Below are positions 1 through 8,387 of a stretch of DNA of 64,000 bases, piece by piece. This DNA comes from Oscillospiraceae bacterium (GTDB taxonomy: Bacteria; Bacillota; Clostridia; Oscillospirales; Ruminococcaceae): contig JAGBCL010000100.1 of NCBI GenBank assembly GCA_018110825.1, positions 1 to 64,000 on the forward strand. Reading direction: 5' to 3'. Numbering within the stretch: position 1 is the stretch's first letter; each line of letters opens with the position of its first letter. Made by a program: the position numbers and the translations under genes. The notes under the pieces were generated by a model, which searched no databases, was not told the origin of the DNA, and saw only the letters and a program-made list of their open reading frames with translations.

Positions 1-170
1 TACTTGGATTGAATATAAATACGATGATAATATACATATTTAAAATGAAATTTTATAACGTTGCAATATATGATGTAACTACATGTTTTAAAATCATCTC
101 TGCAATATTAATCACGCTTCAATTTGCTCCGAAATCAAACAGTTTTGAGACACATATCATAAACTGCTTA

Positions 171-368
171 ATCACATTCGTCATCAAGAGTAACAGGAGC
201 TTCGCTTACAAGAATTTACTTGGCAAATGCAAGAACTCTCATACCATTTTCGGAATAACCGAGGTTAGCCTTTTTGATTTCTTCAAAGTCGCTTTCCCCG
301 ATTTCACGTACTCCATCCCTGTCAAGAATATATTTCATTCTTGGCATAAGTACGTTCACAGCACCCTT
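171..368 (-). pseudogene. P-type cation ATPase fragment (remnant)
   Basis: The reverse strand reads as about 50 residues resembling the nucleotide-binding domain of a calcium-type P-type ATPase: a [14 protein letters not shown] stretch (compare the KGAP.. block) followed by the SENGMRVLAFA block. A stop follows at 216-218, and the frame then continues with SEAPVTLDDE, which fits the family's next segment. There is no start codon, no phosphorylation DKTGT motif and no membrane segment. It is joined directly to an atpD fragment in another frame. It is a decayed piece and cannot encode a working pump. I could not assign bases 1-170. Confidence 0.6.
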
Positions 369-484
369 GTAGCAGGTGCAGGGTCTGTCAGGTCATCCGC
401 AGGAACATAAACCGCCACAGAGCCATTCTTTGTTGAAGTGATACGCTCCTGCAATGCCCCCATTTCCTCTGCAAGTGTCGCTTT
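369..484 (-). pseudogene. atpD: ATP synthase beta subunit internal fragment
   Basis: About 38 codons on the reverse strand match a central part of the F1 beta subunit: the [14 protein letters not shown] block followed by [14 protein letters not shown], a highly conserved beta signature. Around four residues (ITSVQ region) are missing between the two blocks. The fragment has no start, no Walker A and no C-terminus. It is out of frame with the atpG piece upstream and with the P-type ATPase piece downstream, so a simple deletion chain inside a former ATPase region is the likely origin. Confidence 0.75.
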
Positions 485-590
485 TGGCTTTCCTCATTTT
501 TGTTGAAGCGATAAGATACATAGCGTTTGTAATCTTTTTCGTATCCTTTATGCTATTGATACGGTTTTTAATTTCCTTTGTACCCGCCAT
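485..590 (-). pseudogene. atpG: ATP synthase gamma subunit N-terminal fragment
   Basis: The frame starts with ATG 16 bases after the atpA stop and gives [20 protein letters not shown] and then [17 protein letters not shown], the N-terminal helix of F1 gamma. After about 37 codons the reading changes to sequence that makes sense only in another frame, as atpD. The normal gene has about 285-295 codons, so nearly all is lost. Order and spacing relative to atpA are those of a normal atpA-atpG-atpD operon, so this is a native operon remnant. Confidence 0.8.
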
Positions 591-605
591 ATATTATCAC
601 CGCTT

Positions 606-1469
606 TCAATCCTGCTTGTTATCTGCAAACGCTTTTGCCGTGATGATGATTTCCACCTTATCATCATCGGTGAGCTGTCCCGTTTCGTCAATCCGTCTGC
701 AAAGTGCAGAATGTGTCTGTTCAAAATGCAAAAGCATATGAATGAAGCTGCTGATTTTCCGTTCTGGAATATCCTGCATAATATGATGCAGAACTACAAC
801 CAGCGTGATTACCTGCTCATGCTGGGAAAGCGGTTTATATTGCGGCTGTTTGTGCATCTGCATAAGGCCCTTGCCGTAGATAAGCTGTTTTTTTGTTGTG
901 TCGTCCAGGTCGCTGGCAAACTTAGTAAAAACTTCCATTTCTCTGTACTGTGCCAGATCAAGTCGGAGAGTACCTGTGACTTTTTTCATTGCCTTTGTCT
1001 GAGCATCGCCACCTACACGGGAAACGTACAAACCAACATTTACCGCAGGACGCTGACCAGCAAAGAACAAATCACTTTCAAGAAATATCTGTCCGTCAGT
1101 AATTGAAATATTATTTGTAGGAATGTATGCAGATACGTCACCTGCCTGCGTTTCTACAATCGGAAGTGCTGTCATGGAGCCGCCGCCCAGTTCATCACTC
1201 AGATGAGCTGAATGCTCAAGCAATCTTGAGTGCAGATAAAAGACGTCACCGGGATAAGCTTCACGTCCAGGAGCACGTTCAAGCAGCAGACTGAGTGAAC
1301 GATATGCAATTGCGTGTTTGGATAAATCATCATAGATAAACAGAACATCTTTGCCTTTGCTCATAAAATATTCGCCCATTGCACATCCTGCATACGGTGC
1401 AATATACTGCATCGGTGCAGGCTCGCTTGCCGAAGAGTTCATAACAATACCATAGATAATATTCTGCAT
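606..1469 (-). pseudogene. atpA: ATP synthase alpha subunit, N-terminally truncated
   Basis: The 287 residues align with the C-terminal part of F1 alpha: [21 protein letters not shown] near the start, then [45 protein letters not shown] and [14 protein letters not shown] near the end. The first 200 or so residues, including the Walker A nucleotide site, are absent; bases just upstream hold no alpha sequence. Several positions that are normally invariant differ (SVSRVGG reads YVSRVGG), which suggests relaxed selection. The C-terminus and stop are intact. A complete ATP synthase operon may exist elsewhere in the genome. Confidence 0.85.
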
Positions 1470-1530
1470 TTTTTAACTTATGTTCTTAGGATGTGGATAT
1501 ATATTACCCGCCGCAGTTTCAGCACATTAC

Positions 1531-1559
1531 TTGACACAACAACAATTTTATGCAATAAT
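1531..1559 (+). promoter_or_regulatory. Predicted sigma-A promoter for the TraX-like gene
   Basis: TTGACA at 1531-1536 and AATAAT at 1554-1559 are separated by 17 bases. The start codon at 1600 lies about 40 bases downstream. The site sits between the truncated atpA and the plus-strand gene. Confidence 0.5.
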
Positions 1560-1599
1560 GCATATAATAACACAACTACACAAAAAGGACGTGACCACT

Positions 1600-2346
1600 A
1601 TGACCGAAAAATCACAAAATCTGAAAATCCTAAACCGTGACGCAATAAAATATCTTGCCATAATTCCAATGGCAATCGGGCACTTTTTCTCTTATGTGCC
1701 CGACTGGGAAAGCCTTTCCACTGCACCGCTGTGGCTTAAGCTTCTCACACAGATGTCGCTTCTCGCGCCACCTATATTCTTCTTTTTCATTGCTGAGGGC
1801 TTCCATTACACGCATTCACGGAAAAGCTATGCAATCCGCTTGCTGATTTTTGCTGTAATTACACAAATCCCGTTTTGTCTTGCCAACAACGGCACGCTTC
1901 TCACTACAGATTTTTTCACCACCCTGAACATTTTCTTCACGCTGTTTCTCGGGGTAATCGCGCTTACGATATGGGAAAAGGACTACTCACTGAAAAAGAA
2001 AATTATACTGATTGTGCTTGTAGAAATATCATCAATTCTGCTGTTCTGTGAATGGCTGATTTTCGGACCGGCGATAATTCTCGGTTTCCATATTTTCCGT
2101 GGCAATCCGAAAAAACGGCTTATATGGTTTGGAAGCTGCATACTTCTGCACCAGTTAATCGAGTTGGTACTGATACTTGATGTGCTTAATTTCTTCCTTA
2201 ACATCACATTTTTCGCACTGTCATATCTTTGCGTAACAACGTTCTACAACGGACAAAAAGGAAAGCATCCCGTCTTTGCAAAATGGTTCTTTTATCTGTT
2301 CTACCCTCTGCATCTGACTGTGATTTGGGCTGTGAAATTTTTTTAA
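1600..2346 (+). CDS. TraX family membrane protein
   Basis: A 248-residue polytopic membrane protein with about eight hydrophobic segments. The start region (LNRDAIKYLAIIPMAIGHF), the APPIFFFFIAEGFHYTHSRKSY block and the C-terminal YLFYPLHLTVIW motif are typical of the TraX/acyltransferase-like family, named for the protein that N-acetylates F pilin but common in Firmicutes with no pilus. The ATG at 1600 is preferred because AAAAGGA lies just before it; an upstream in-frame extension to 1480 has no such site. The substrate is unknown and no conjugation gene is nearby. Confidence 0.8.
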   Translation: MTEKSQNLKILNRDAIKYLAIIPMAIGHFFSYVPDWESLSTAPLWLKLLTQMSLLAPPIFFFFIAEGFHYTHSRKSYAIRLLIFAVITQIPFCLANNGTLLTTDFFTTLNIFFTLFLGVIALTIWEKDYSLKKKIILIVLVEISSILLFCEWLIFGPAIILGFHIFRGNPKKRLIWFGSCILLHQLIELVLILDVLNFFLNITFFALSYLCVTTFYNGQKGKHPVFAKWFFYLFYPLHLTVIWAVKFF

Positions 2347-2380
2347 AATGGAGTAACACTATAAAATTTGAGGTGATACA

Positions 2381-2959
2381 ATGACAATAAAAGAAGCAGA
2401 ATCTGTATTCAAAAGATTTGACGGTTTTTTCTTCCATATGGGGAGAGAGGAACCTGAACAATATAGTGCTTACAAAGAGCTTAAAATTAACAAGGAAACG
2501 GAAGAACAATGGCGTCAGGAACTTATAGATGATTACTTTGAACATCTCTTTGACAAGCCCAATAAGGTATGTTATGTATTCAGCAGTATAATAGCAATAA
2601 TCTACAACACCGAAACATTGCGAAAAGAAAATTGCGTAAGACTGATTTCAATGATGGAAAAAATGATTTCTCTGGATAAGAAAAATAAAATTCTGATTAT
2701 TGAAACAATGACAGGCAGCAGAGGGTGGATTGAAAACGGTGCGTGTGCGTTGATATGCAAATCAACATCAGCGGAAGAAAGAAAGCGAATGAATGAAATT
2801 GTTTTGAAATTAGCTGATTTCACCTGTACTGAAGAAGACAACGAACCAGGTTTTGCTTTCAGTAATATGAAAGAAAGACATATGGAAGCTGTTCAAACAT
2901 ACAAGAAACGATATGAAATATACAAGGACGGTACCGCTCCGTTTATGTATGAAATATAG
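2381..2959 (+). CDS. Hypothetical protein, 192 residues
   Basis: A soluble, charged protein with no signal peptide or membrane segment. It begins 34 bases after the TraX-like gene, with a GAGGTGA ribosome site before ATG, and may be co-transcribed. Visible features are a helix-rich N-terminal half (KETEEQWRQELIDDYFEHLFDKP), a hydrophobic middle strand pair (KILIIETMTG) and a GWIENGACALICK stretch. I do not recognise the family. The overall look of a small acidic cytosolic protein with a GACAL motif would fit an immunity-type or DUF protein, but this is only a guess. Confidence 0.6.
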   Translation: MTIKEAESVFKRFDGFFFHMGREEPEQYSAYKELKINKETEEQWRQELIDDYFEHLFDKPNKVCYVFSSIIAIIYNTETLRKENCVRLISMMEKMISLDKKNKILIIETMTGSRGWIENGACALICKSTSAEERKRMNEIVLKLADFTCTEEDNEPGFAFSNMKERHMEAVQTYKKRYEIYKDGTAPFMYEI

Positions 2960-2980
2960 AAATCAAATTTCACATACACA

Positions 2981-3011
2981 AAAGCTGATGAGCACTCAAC
3001 TCATCAGCTTT
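2981..3011. terminator. Bidirectional intrinsic terminator
   Basis: A 12-base-pair perfect stem, AAAGCTGATGAG with CTCATCAGCTTT, and a 7-base loop. It is followed by TT plus CG-TTT on the plus strand and preceded by A-rich sequence, so it can serve the 2381-2959 gene and the convergent flavodoxin gene. Confidence 0.8.
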
Positions 3012-3026
3012 TTCGTTTGTCTGAAT

Positions 3027-3506
3027 TTACACACCAAGTTCCTTAATCCATCCGCTCAGCATATCTTTATCAACCTTACCGTTCAGCAGCTTCTCGCCCT
3101 TGATAACAGCACCCTTACAGCTGTCAGCAAGGTTTTCAGCGGTCTTGCCGAAGCCGCTTCCGCCTGATGTTGAAAACAGAATAATCGTCTTACCCGTCAA
3201 GTCATAGCTTTCAAGAAATGTGTTGATAATTGTGGGGGCAACGTACCACCAGATTGGGAAACCAATAAAAAGCACATCATAGTCGTCCATATTTTCAACC
3301 CTAACGCTGATTTCAGGACGTGACGAAAGGTCGCTCATCTCTACGCTGCTGCGGGACTGCTTGTTCATCCAATCAAGGTCAGCCTTTGTATACGGCACAG
3401 CAGGCTTTATCTCGTGCAAATCTGCGCCTGCCGCCTCGGCAAGTTTCTCTGCAACACCTGCTGTTACTCCGCTTGCTGAAAAAAATGCTACCAATTTATT
3501 TGACAT
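3027..3506 (-). CDS. Flavodoxin
   Basis: A 159-residue flavodoxin-fold protein. The N-terminal strand and phosphate loop read VAFFSASGVTAGVAEKLAEA, a variant of the SxTGxT FMN loop. DVLFIGFPIWWYVAPTIINTFLE is the second FMN loop with the stacking aromatic, and FSTSGGSGFG is the third. This subgroup, often annotated as flavodoxin or NAD(P)H-dependent oxidoreductase, carries electrons or reduces quinones in anaerobes. The start has an AAGGAG site seven bases upstream. It is a single gene, convergent with the preceding one. Confidence 0.85.
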   Translation of the reverse strand: MSNKLVAFFSASGVTAGVAEKLAEAAGADLHEIKPAVPYTKADLDWMNKQSRSSVEMSDLSSRPEISVRVENMDDYDVLFIGFPIWWYVAPTIINTFLESYDLTGKTIILFSTSGGSGFGKTAENLADSCKGAVIKGEKLLNGKVDKDMLSGWIKELGV

Positions 3507-3536
3507 AGTTATTGCTCCTTTTTATTCAACTTCATT

Positions 3537-4049
3537 TTATTCATCCTTCAACCTCTGATAACACTCATGCGTAGCAATAACATCCGACAGTGCACGGTGA
3601 GCGTTGCTGTTAGTGATATTGTAATAACTGCACACGTCTGCAAGACTGTGATGTTTGGTGGGAAGAAGCTTTCTCGCCATTGTAAGCGTGTCAACAAGCT
3701 CGTTTACGAAGCACATACCACAGTCAGTCGCCTTTGCCGAAATCATACGCATATCAAAGCTTTTGATGTTGTGTCCGATAAGAACATCATTACCAACAAA
3801 CTGCTTGAACTGGCAAAGCACCTGCTCGATTGGCGGTGCACCTGCAACCATTGCGTTTGTTATTCCCGTAAGGCGGGTTATATTCCAAGGGATTGTCCCC
3901 CTTGGCTTGACAAAGGACTCAAACTTGTCTATGATAATGTCATTCCGAACACGCACGGCTGCAATTTCGATAATATCGCAGGCTGTTCCGAAACCTGTTG
4001 TTTCTATATCAAGCACGACGTAGTCGCTTGGGTAGGTTGTTGTAATCAT
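3537..4049 (-). CDS. DnaQ-family 3'-5' exonuclease
   Basis: A 170-residue DEDDh exonuclease like the proofreading domain of PolC or the epsilon subunit. The motifs are DIETTG (Exo I, about residue 14), IGHNIKSFDMRMI (Exo II) and HRALSDV (Exo III with the catalytic His). No polymerase domain is attached. The ATG at 4049 has a GGAGG site seven bases upstream; a longer frame to 4109 lacks one. It lies 31 bases after the flavodoxin start. Single-domain members act in DNA repair or RNA trimming; which one cannot be told here. Confidence 0.85.
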   Translation of the reverse strand: MITTTYPSDYVVLDIETTGFGTACDIIEIAAVRVRNDIIIDKFESFVKPRGTIPWNITRLTGITNAMVAGAPPIEQVLCQFKQFVGNDVLIGHNIKSFDMRMISAKATDCGMCFVNELVDTLTMARKLLPTKHHSLADVCSYYNITNSNAHRALSDVIATHECYQRLKDE

Positions 4050-4197
4050 TGGGTTGCCTCCGTTTAGATTTGCTTTTATTATACCGCTGTTGCGACGTGG
4101 TGTCAACAATTGATAATAACATAATAATATACATATATTAATATAGCTTAATACCCAAAATTTCTAAACCTTCAATCCTTCATTTGATAAATAAAAT

Positions 4198-4229
4198 CAA
4201 GGGTATCAGGACATTTCCTGATACCCTTG
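4198..4229 (-). terminator. Intrinsic terminator of the large repeat protein gene
   Basis: A 13-base-pair perfect stem, CAAGGGTATCAGG with CCTGATACCCTTG, and a 6-base loop. On the minus strand it is followed by the T-rich stretch ATTTTATTT. It lies ten bases after the stop codon at 4239. Confidence 0.8.
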
Positions 4230-4238
4230 TCACCTCTA

Positions 4239-7200
4239 TTACATAAGCTTATTTCCGCATTCAGCACAGAATTTCGCATTTGTGTTGGTAATCTTGGCAC
4301 CACACTGGTCACAGAAGTTAACTTTAAGCTCTTCAGTCGCGGCAGGTGTTTCTACAACTGGTGCAGAAACCGGAGCTGTTGTCTGAGGCTGCATTGCCTT
4401 TTCCTGAACGGCATTTGCAAGCATTTCCTTCATATGTTCAGCAGAACGCTGGTCGTGAACAAAACTTACCAATGCAGTAAGAACCTTTGCAACATTTTCT
4501 ACTACATTCTTATTAAGCGCATTAGGAATTTCATTTGTATTACCATTACGCTCTACAGATGTAAGAATTGATGACATAAGAGACTTCTTTGCTTGGAAAG
4601 AAGCAATATCATTAATTTTTATCTTAATCTTATCCCCTCTGTCACCAACGTAAAGGTACTCTGTTGTCATTGTAAAGCCTTCACCGGTATTTCCTTCATG
4701 AACAAGTATCGGAAGCTCATATCTGCCTGTTGAAACATAATTACTGCACGCAGAAGAATATTTGGCATCAAACAGATTTGACATACCAGGCACACAAAGA
4801 TGAACAATATTTATACCAAATTCAGACATCTTGTCAGAAAGGTACTTAATATATACCTTTGCTTCATCTGATTTAAGATCAGCAATATGTTTATCAAGAG
4901 CATCAATATACTTTGTTTTGGCTTCCGGATCGAGAGGCATATTGTCAAGCTTTCTGATGAGTTCGGAAGATTTCTTTACAGAAAGGGTACTAATATCACC
5001 GCACAATTCACGAACTTCACGATCGGCAATATCTGCAAGAGCAGATTCAGCAATTTTGTTGTACTTCTCTCTGAGTTCTGAAGGACAACCGTTATCATAA
5101 TCCTGAACCTTAATCTGAGCCTTTATGATATCTTCCTTGCTCATTGAACTGATACCGTCAACATATGACTCAAGTTCTGCAGTATGAAGTTCAAGTATTC
5201 TCTCTTCAATCTTTTCAATATATGGAATAATCTTTTCAGCATTATATTCGCCTGACTCAAGTTCAGACTTGACGCTTTCAGCCTTTTCAAAATCATACTC
5301 GTCGATACCAGCACAAAGCTCTTCAAGTGCTTCGTTTTCAAGGGCATCATCTCTTGCGTCAGCGGCTTCAATACTTGCACTGTAGAGCTCCTCGCCAATT
5401 TCTTCACGCTTTTCTTCTGCAATGGCTCTGAAATCAGCAACCTCCTCTGCTGTCATCTCAGCTACGCTATCAATTTTCTCCTTATATTCAGCAATCTTGA
5501 TTGCTTCAATTCTGTCATTAATACTAATGATATACTTGTCACAAATATCGTTATATGCTTCGTTATCAAGAATTTCATTCTTAAGGTCTTCAAGCTCTGG
5601 AATAGACTTTTCAGAAATATCACTACAAAGCTCATCAAGTTCAATAACAAGAAGTTCCTGCTCACGTTCAGCAATTTTACGATAATAAACATCAGTGAAT
5701 TCCTTATCGTATTTGTCATCAGCAAGCTTTTCCTTAAGTTCGTCAAGTTCTTCCTGTTCCATGGAGAAAATGTATTTGCACAATTCTGCAAGCTCAGAGT
5801 TTGTAAGTTCACAAGACTTTTGTGCAATCTTATCAAGATACTTACAAATAAGCTGTTCATCAAAATTCTTTTCAGAATTTGTAATTGCTTCCTTGAGCTC
5901 ATCAAGTTCTTCCTGTGACATTGTATCAATATCACGGCACATGTCAATCAGCTCTTCATCAAGAAGAACCTTTTCACGCTGTTCGACCTTTGCAATATAT
6001 GGTGCAAGGATTTCATCTGTAAACTGCTTTTCAGAAATTACCTTCTTCATTTCCTCAAGCTGTTCTTCTGTAGCAATATCAACACCTTCAAATGCCTTTG
6101 CAGCTTCATTAAGTTCATAATTACTGAGAGTATCAGCAATCTTAGCTGCCAAAGGACCGGTAAGATACTTTGGATACTTATCATCATTAAGCTTTTCTAT
6201 AAGAGCATGAAGCTCTTCTTTATTCATATCCTCATAGCCTTCAACAAGAGCTGAAACCTTGCCGCGAATATTTGCATCCTTGATTTCATCAATCTTCTGA
6301 ATATAATGTTCGGCAATGCCTGCATCATATCTTCCGGATGAAAGTTTTGTTGAAATATCGTCAAGCTGTACATCGGAGAAATTTTCAGAACCTGCAAGCA
6401 GGGCTTCAATTTCTTCGGTCTGTGCTGTTGAATATGCATCTCTGATTTTTGCTTCAAAAGGCTTTACAACAGCTTCCGGGTAATCCTCGCTGATAATTTT
6501 TTCTCTTAACTCTGCAATCTCGTCAAGAGTCATAAGAGGAAGCTTAAGGCAACGCTGTTCAAGCATTGAACTCTGAACATTATTCATAGCAAGCTTAACC
6601 TTGAGCTGATATTTAGACTTTGTATTTACATCGAGGGTTGTATTTTCGATATGTTCGTTAAGAGAATTAAGTTCATTTTCATTGAGTGCGGAAAGGTCTA
6701 CGCACAAATCCTGAATATATGCTTCATTCTTGACAGCAAGTTTCTTTTCCTCAGGAGTATTGAAAAGAGTACCGTTAAAAGTACGGCGTTCCTTGTCCAT
6801 AATTTCGATATGCTGTGAGAGTTCTTCAATGCACTCACGGCTGTCAATTCCGTACTTGGTAATAACCTTTTCAAGCTTTTCCTTGAGAATTCTTGATTCT
6901 TCATATCCTGCACAGAAACGTCCCTGCTCATCAAAATTATCTTCAAGAATATATGCACTTAAAATGGTATTTTCCATCTCCTCTTCATTCTGAGGAGCTA
7001 TTTTCCAGAAATCTGCAATTGCTGCAAGATTTGATGCTTCATCCGGATATTGACGTCCTGCATAATAAAATACACGATAATCGCCAGGCTTATGGGAAAG
7101 AAGCTCAGTAATAAAATACTGCTCCTCTTCAGTATTATAGTTACCCAATTCCATCTGACGAAGTTTTGTATCATAAAAACTTGTATCCTCTGCGGAATAC

Positions 7201-8147
7201 TTAATTTCATCCTTATATTCACTTGTTATAGCATCAATAAATGCAAGCTTGACGCAATCTACTGCATCATCACCGCACTTGTTGCCAAGGACAAAGAGCT
7301 TTTCGGAAGCGTCTCCATTTACGATTGGATTATAATATTTGCTTTCAAACTCTGAGCTGCTGAGTTTGATATCATTCTTATCAAGGGCTGCAACAACAAT
7401 ATCAATAATGAAATTCTTTGCTGAAAAATCGTACTCGCACATTTCAAGCACTTCATTGTTTTCAGCAAATAATGCCATAAGATTATTGATATTTTCGAAA
7501 AAGCTTTCAATTGTTCTTGCACGGGTTGTATTGACATCAATAGTTACCTTATCATTGAAAAGTGCAAAATCGATTGTTTCAGACTCCGAAAGGTCAGGAA
7601 GCTTTTCAAGACATTCATTATAGAATTCAGCAAATCGTGTTTCTATGTACTTCTTATCAATTGTAAGAATTTCCCCAGGTGCAACTGATTTCCAGAAAAA
7701 GCTATTGGAATACTTTTTAAAATGGAGCACCTTATTAGTAAGCGGAGTTACAGGGGCATACTTCATACCTTTTTCACGCATATATTCTTCATTAACGATA
7801 ATTGTATCATGCTTACCGTCAATCATCCATTCTTCTGCCAGAAATGCGTTTTCTGCAAAAAGGTCTGTAAGATAAATAAAACCATTCTGTTCAGCGATTT
7901 TTCTTGCTTCAGCAAGATTGAACTTTGTCCAGTTCTCGCTGTCCTCAGACATAAGAAGCATATCAGCCATTCTACAGATGCAAATGGCATTTGTATGAGC
8001 TTCTTCATCACTGCATACTGCAATCAATTCATTTTTTGCAGTAGGGTGACAAATAAATTTATTTTCAGTGAAGCATTTAGCTTCAAAAGATTTAGGAAAT
8101 CCTATACATTTTTCTTTAAACGAGTCATATTGCTTAAAAATCTCCAC
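4239..8147 (-). CDS. Large repeat protein with C-terminal zinc ribbon
   Basis: A cytoplasmic-looking acidic protein of 1302 residues with no signal peptide or membrane segment. Residues 1-475 form a globular region that I do not recognise. About 475-1100 is a run of some twelve repeats of about 52 residues, consensus near MSxEELDELKEKL..YD..I...YI.KI.ERE..L, giving two to three amphipathic helices each. A beta-rich stretch follows (about 1115-1180, ELPILVHEGNTGEGFTMTTE) that resembles bacterial PH-like domains, then a helix, a Pro/Thr/Ala linker and a zinc ribbon CDQCGAK..FCAECGNK. The frame is open to a TTG at 8171, but the promoter places transcription start a few bases from it, and GTG 8147 has a GGGGG site. 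It is a single gene with its own promoter and terminator. Confidence 0.75.
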   Translation of the reverse strand: MEIFKQYDSFKEKCIGFPKSFEAKCFTENKFICHPTAKNELIAVCSDEEAHTNAICICRMADMLLMSEDSENWTKFNLAEARKIAEQNGFIYLTDLFAENAFLAEEWMIDGKHDTIIVNEEYMREKGMKYAPVTPLTNKVLHFKKYSNSFFWKSVAPGEILTIDKKYIETRFAEFYNECLEKLPDLSESETIDFALFNDKVTIDVNTTRARTIESFFENINNLMALFAENNEVLEMCEYDFSAKNFIIDIVVAALDKNDIKLSSSEFESKYYNPIVNGDASEKLFVLGNKCGDDAVDCVKLAFIDAITSEYKDEIKYSAEDTSFYDTKLRQMELGNYNTEEEQYFITELLSHKPGDYRVFYYAGRQYPDEASNLAAIADFWKIAPQNEEEMENTILSAYILEDNFDEQGRFCAGYEESRILKEKLEKVITKYGIDSRECIEELSQHIEIMDKERRTFNGTLFNTPEEKKLAVKNEAYIQDLCVDLSALNENELNSLNEHIENTTLDVNTKSKYQLKVKLAMNNVQSSMLEQRCLKLPLMTLDEIAELREKIISEDYPEAVVKPFEAKIRDAYSTAQTEEIEALLAGSENFSDVQLDDISTKLSSGRYDAGIAEHYIQKIDEIKDANIRGKVSALVEGYEDMNKEELHALIEKLNDDKYPKYLTGPLAAKIADTLSNYELNEAAKAFEGVDIATEEQLEEMKKVISEKQFTDEILAPYIAKVEQREKVLLDEELIDMCRDIDTMSQEELDELKEAITNSEKNFDEQLICKYLDKIAQKSCELTNSELAELCKYIFSMEQEELDELKEKLADDKYDKEFTDVYYRKIAEREQELLVIELDELCSDISEKSIPELEDLKNEILDNEAYNDICDKYIISINDRIEAIKIAEYKEKIDSVAEMTAEEVADFRAIAEEKREEIGEELYSASIEAADARDDALENEALEELCAGIDEYDFEKAESVKSELESGEYNAEKIIPYIEKIEERILELHTAELESYVDGISSMSKEDIIKAQIKVQDYDNGCPSELREKYNKIAESALADIADREVRELCGDISTLSVKKSSELIRKLDNMPLDPEAKTKYIDALDKHIADLKSDEAKVYIKYLSDKMSEFGINIVHLCVPGMSNLFDAKYSSACSNYVSTGRYELPILVHEGNTGEGFTMTTEYLYVGDRGDKIKIKINDIASFQAKKSLMSSILTSVERNGNTNEIPNALNKNVVENVAKVLTALVSFVHDQRSAEHMKEMLANAVQEKAMQPQTTAPVSAPVVETPAATEELKVNFCDQCGAKITNTNAKFCAECGNKLM
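4845..6722 (-). repeat. About twelve tandem ~52-residue helical repeats within the large protein
   Basis: Read as protein, successive units line up at about 51-54 residues. The best conserved adjacent units carry DIDTMSQEELDELKEAI and then YIFSMEQEELDELKEKL, followed by DISEKSIPELEDLKNEI. Each also has a YI.KI.ERE type second helix and an ELxELC third segment. Outer units are more diverged. The DNA itself is not repetitive, so the repeats are old. A solenoid or coiled rod is the likely structure. Confidence 0.75.
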
Positions 8148-8181
8148 AATAACAGCCCCCAACTTATTCAATATTATAATA

Positions 8182-8210
8182 ATGATACCAATTTATAGGG
8201 AAGTTGTCAA
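8182..8210 (-). promoter_or_regulatory. Predicted promoter for the large repeat protein
   Basis: On the minus strand TTGACA (8205-8210) and TATCAT (8182-8187) are 17 bases apart. Transcription would start near 8174-8176, giving about 28 bases of leader to the GTG at 8147. Confidence 0.55.
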
Positions 8211-8340
8211 GGCTATTTGCATACTTTTTACAATTTATCTTATATTTAATTTGCATTTTTCATATATTATATCCAGTTTTTTTATCAAATTTGCATACAG
8301 TGCAAAATATGCACCTCATTTTTCATAAAAACTGACGAAA

Positions 8341-8370
8341 AAGGCACCGTGAATAACATCACGGTGCCTT
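8341..8370 (-). terminator. Intrinsic terminator after tsf
   Basis: A perfect 12-base-pair stem, AAGGCACCGTGA with TCACGGTGCCTT, and a 6-base loop, followed on the minus strand by TTTCGTC and further T-rich DNA. It closes the rpsB-tsf operon 17 bases after the tsf stop. Confidence 0.85.
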
Positions 8371-8387
8371 CAAAAAACAATATTAAA

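Noticed and set aside
9..410. 133-codon plus-strand frame at the left edge
   Set aside because: Antisense to the atpD and P-type ATPase fragments; no ribosome site. The minus-strand readings match known proteins.
1480..1599. N-terminal extension of the TraX-like protein
   Set aside because: The first 40 codons contain the predicted promoter and lack a ribosome site; ATG 1600 has AAAAGGA.
4845..6722. Repeat array in the large protein as a CRISPR or DNA satellite
   Set aside because: The repeats are visible in protein only; DNA units are diverged and there are no identical direct repeats with spacers.
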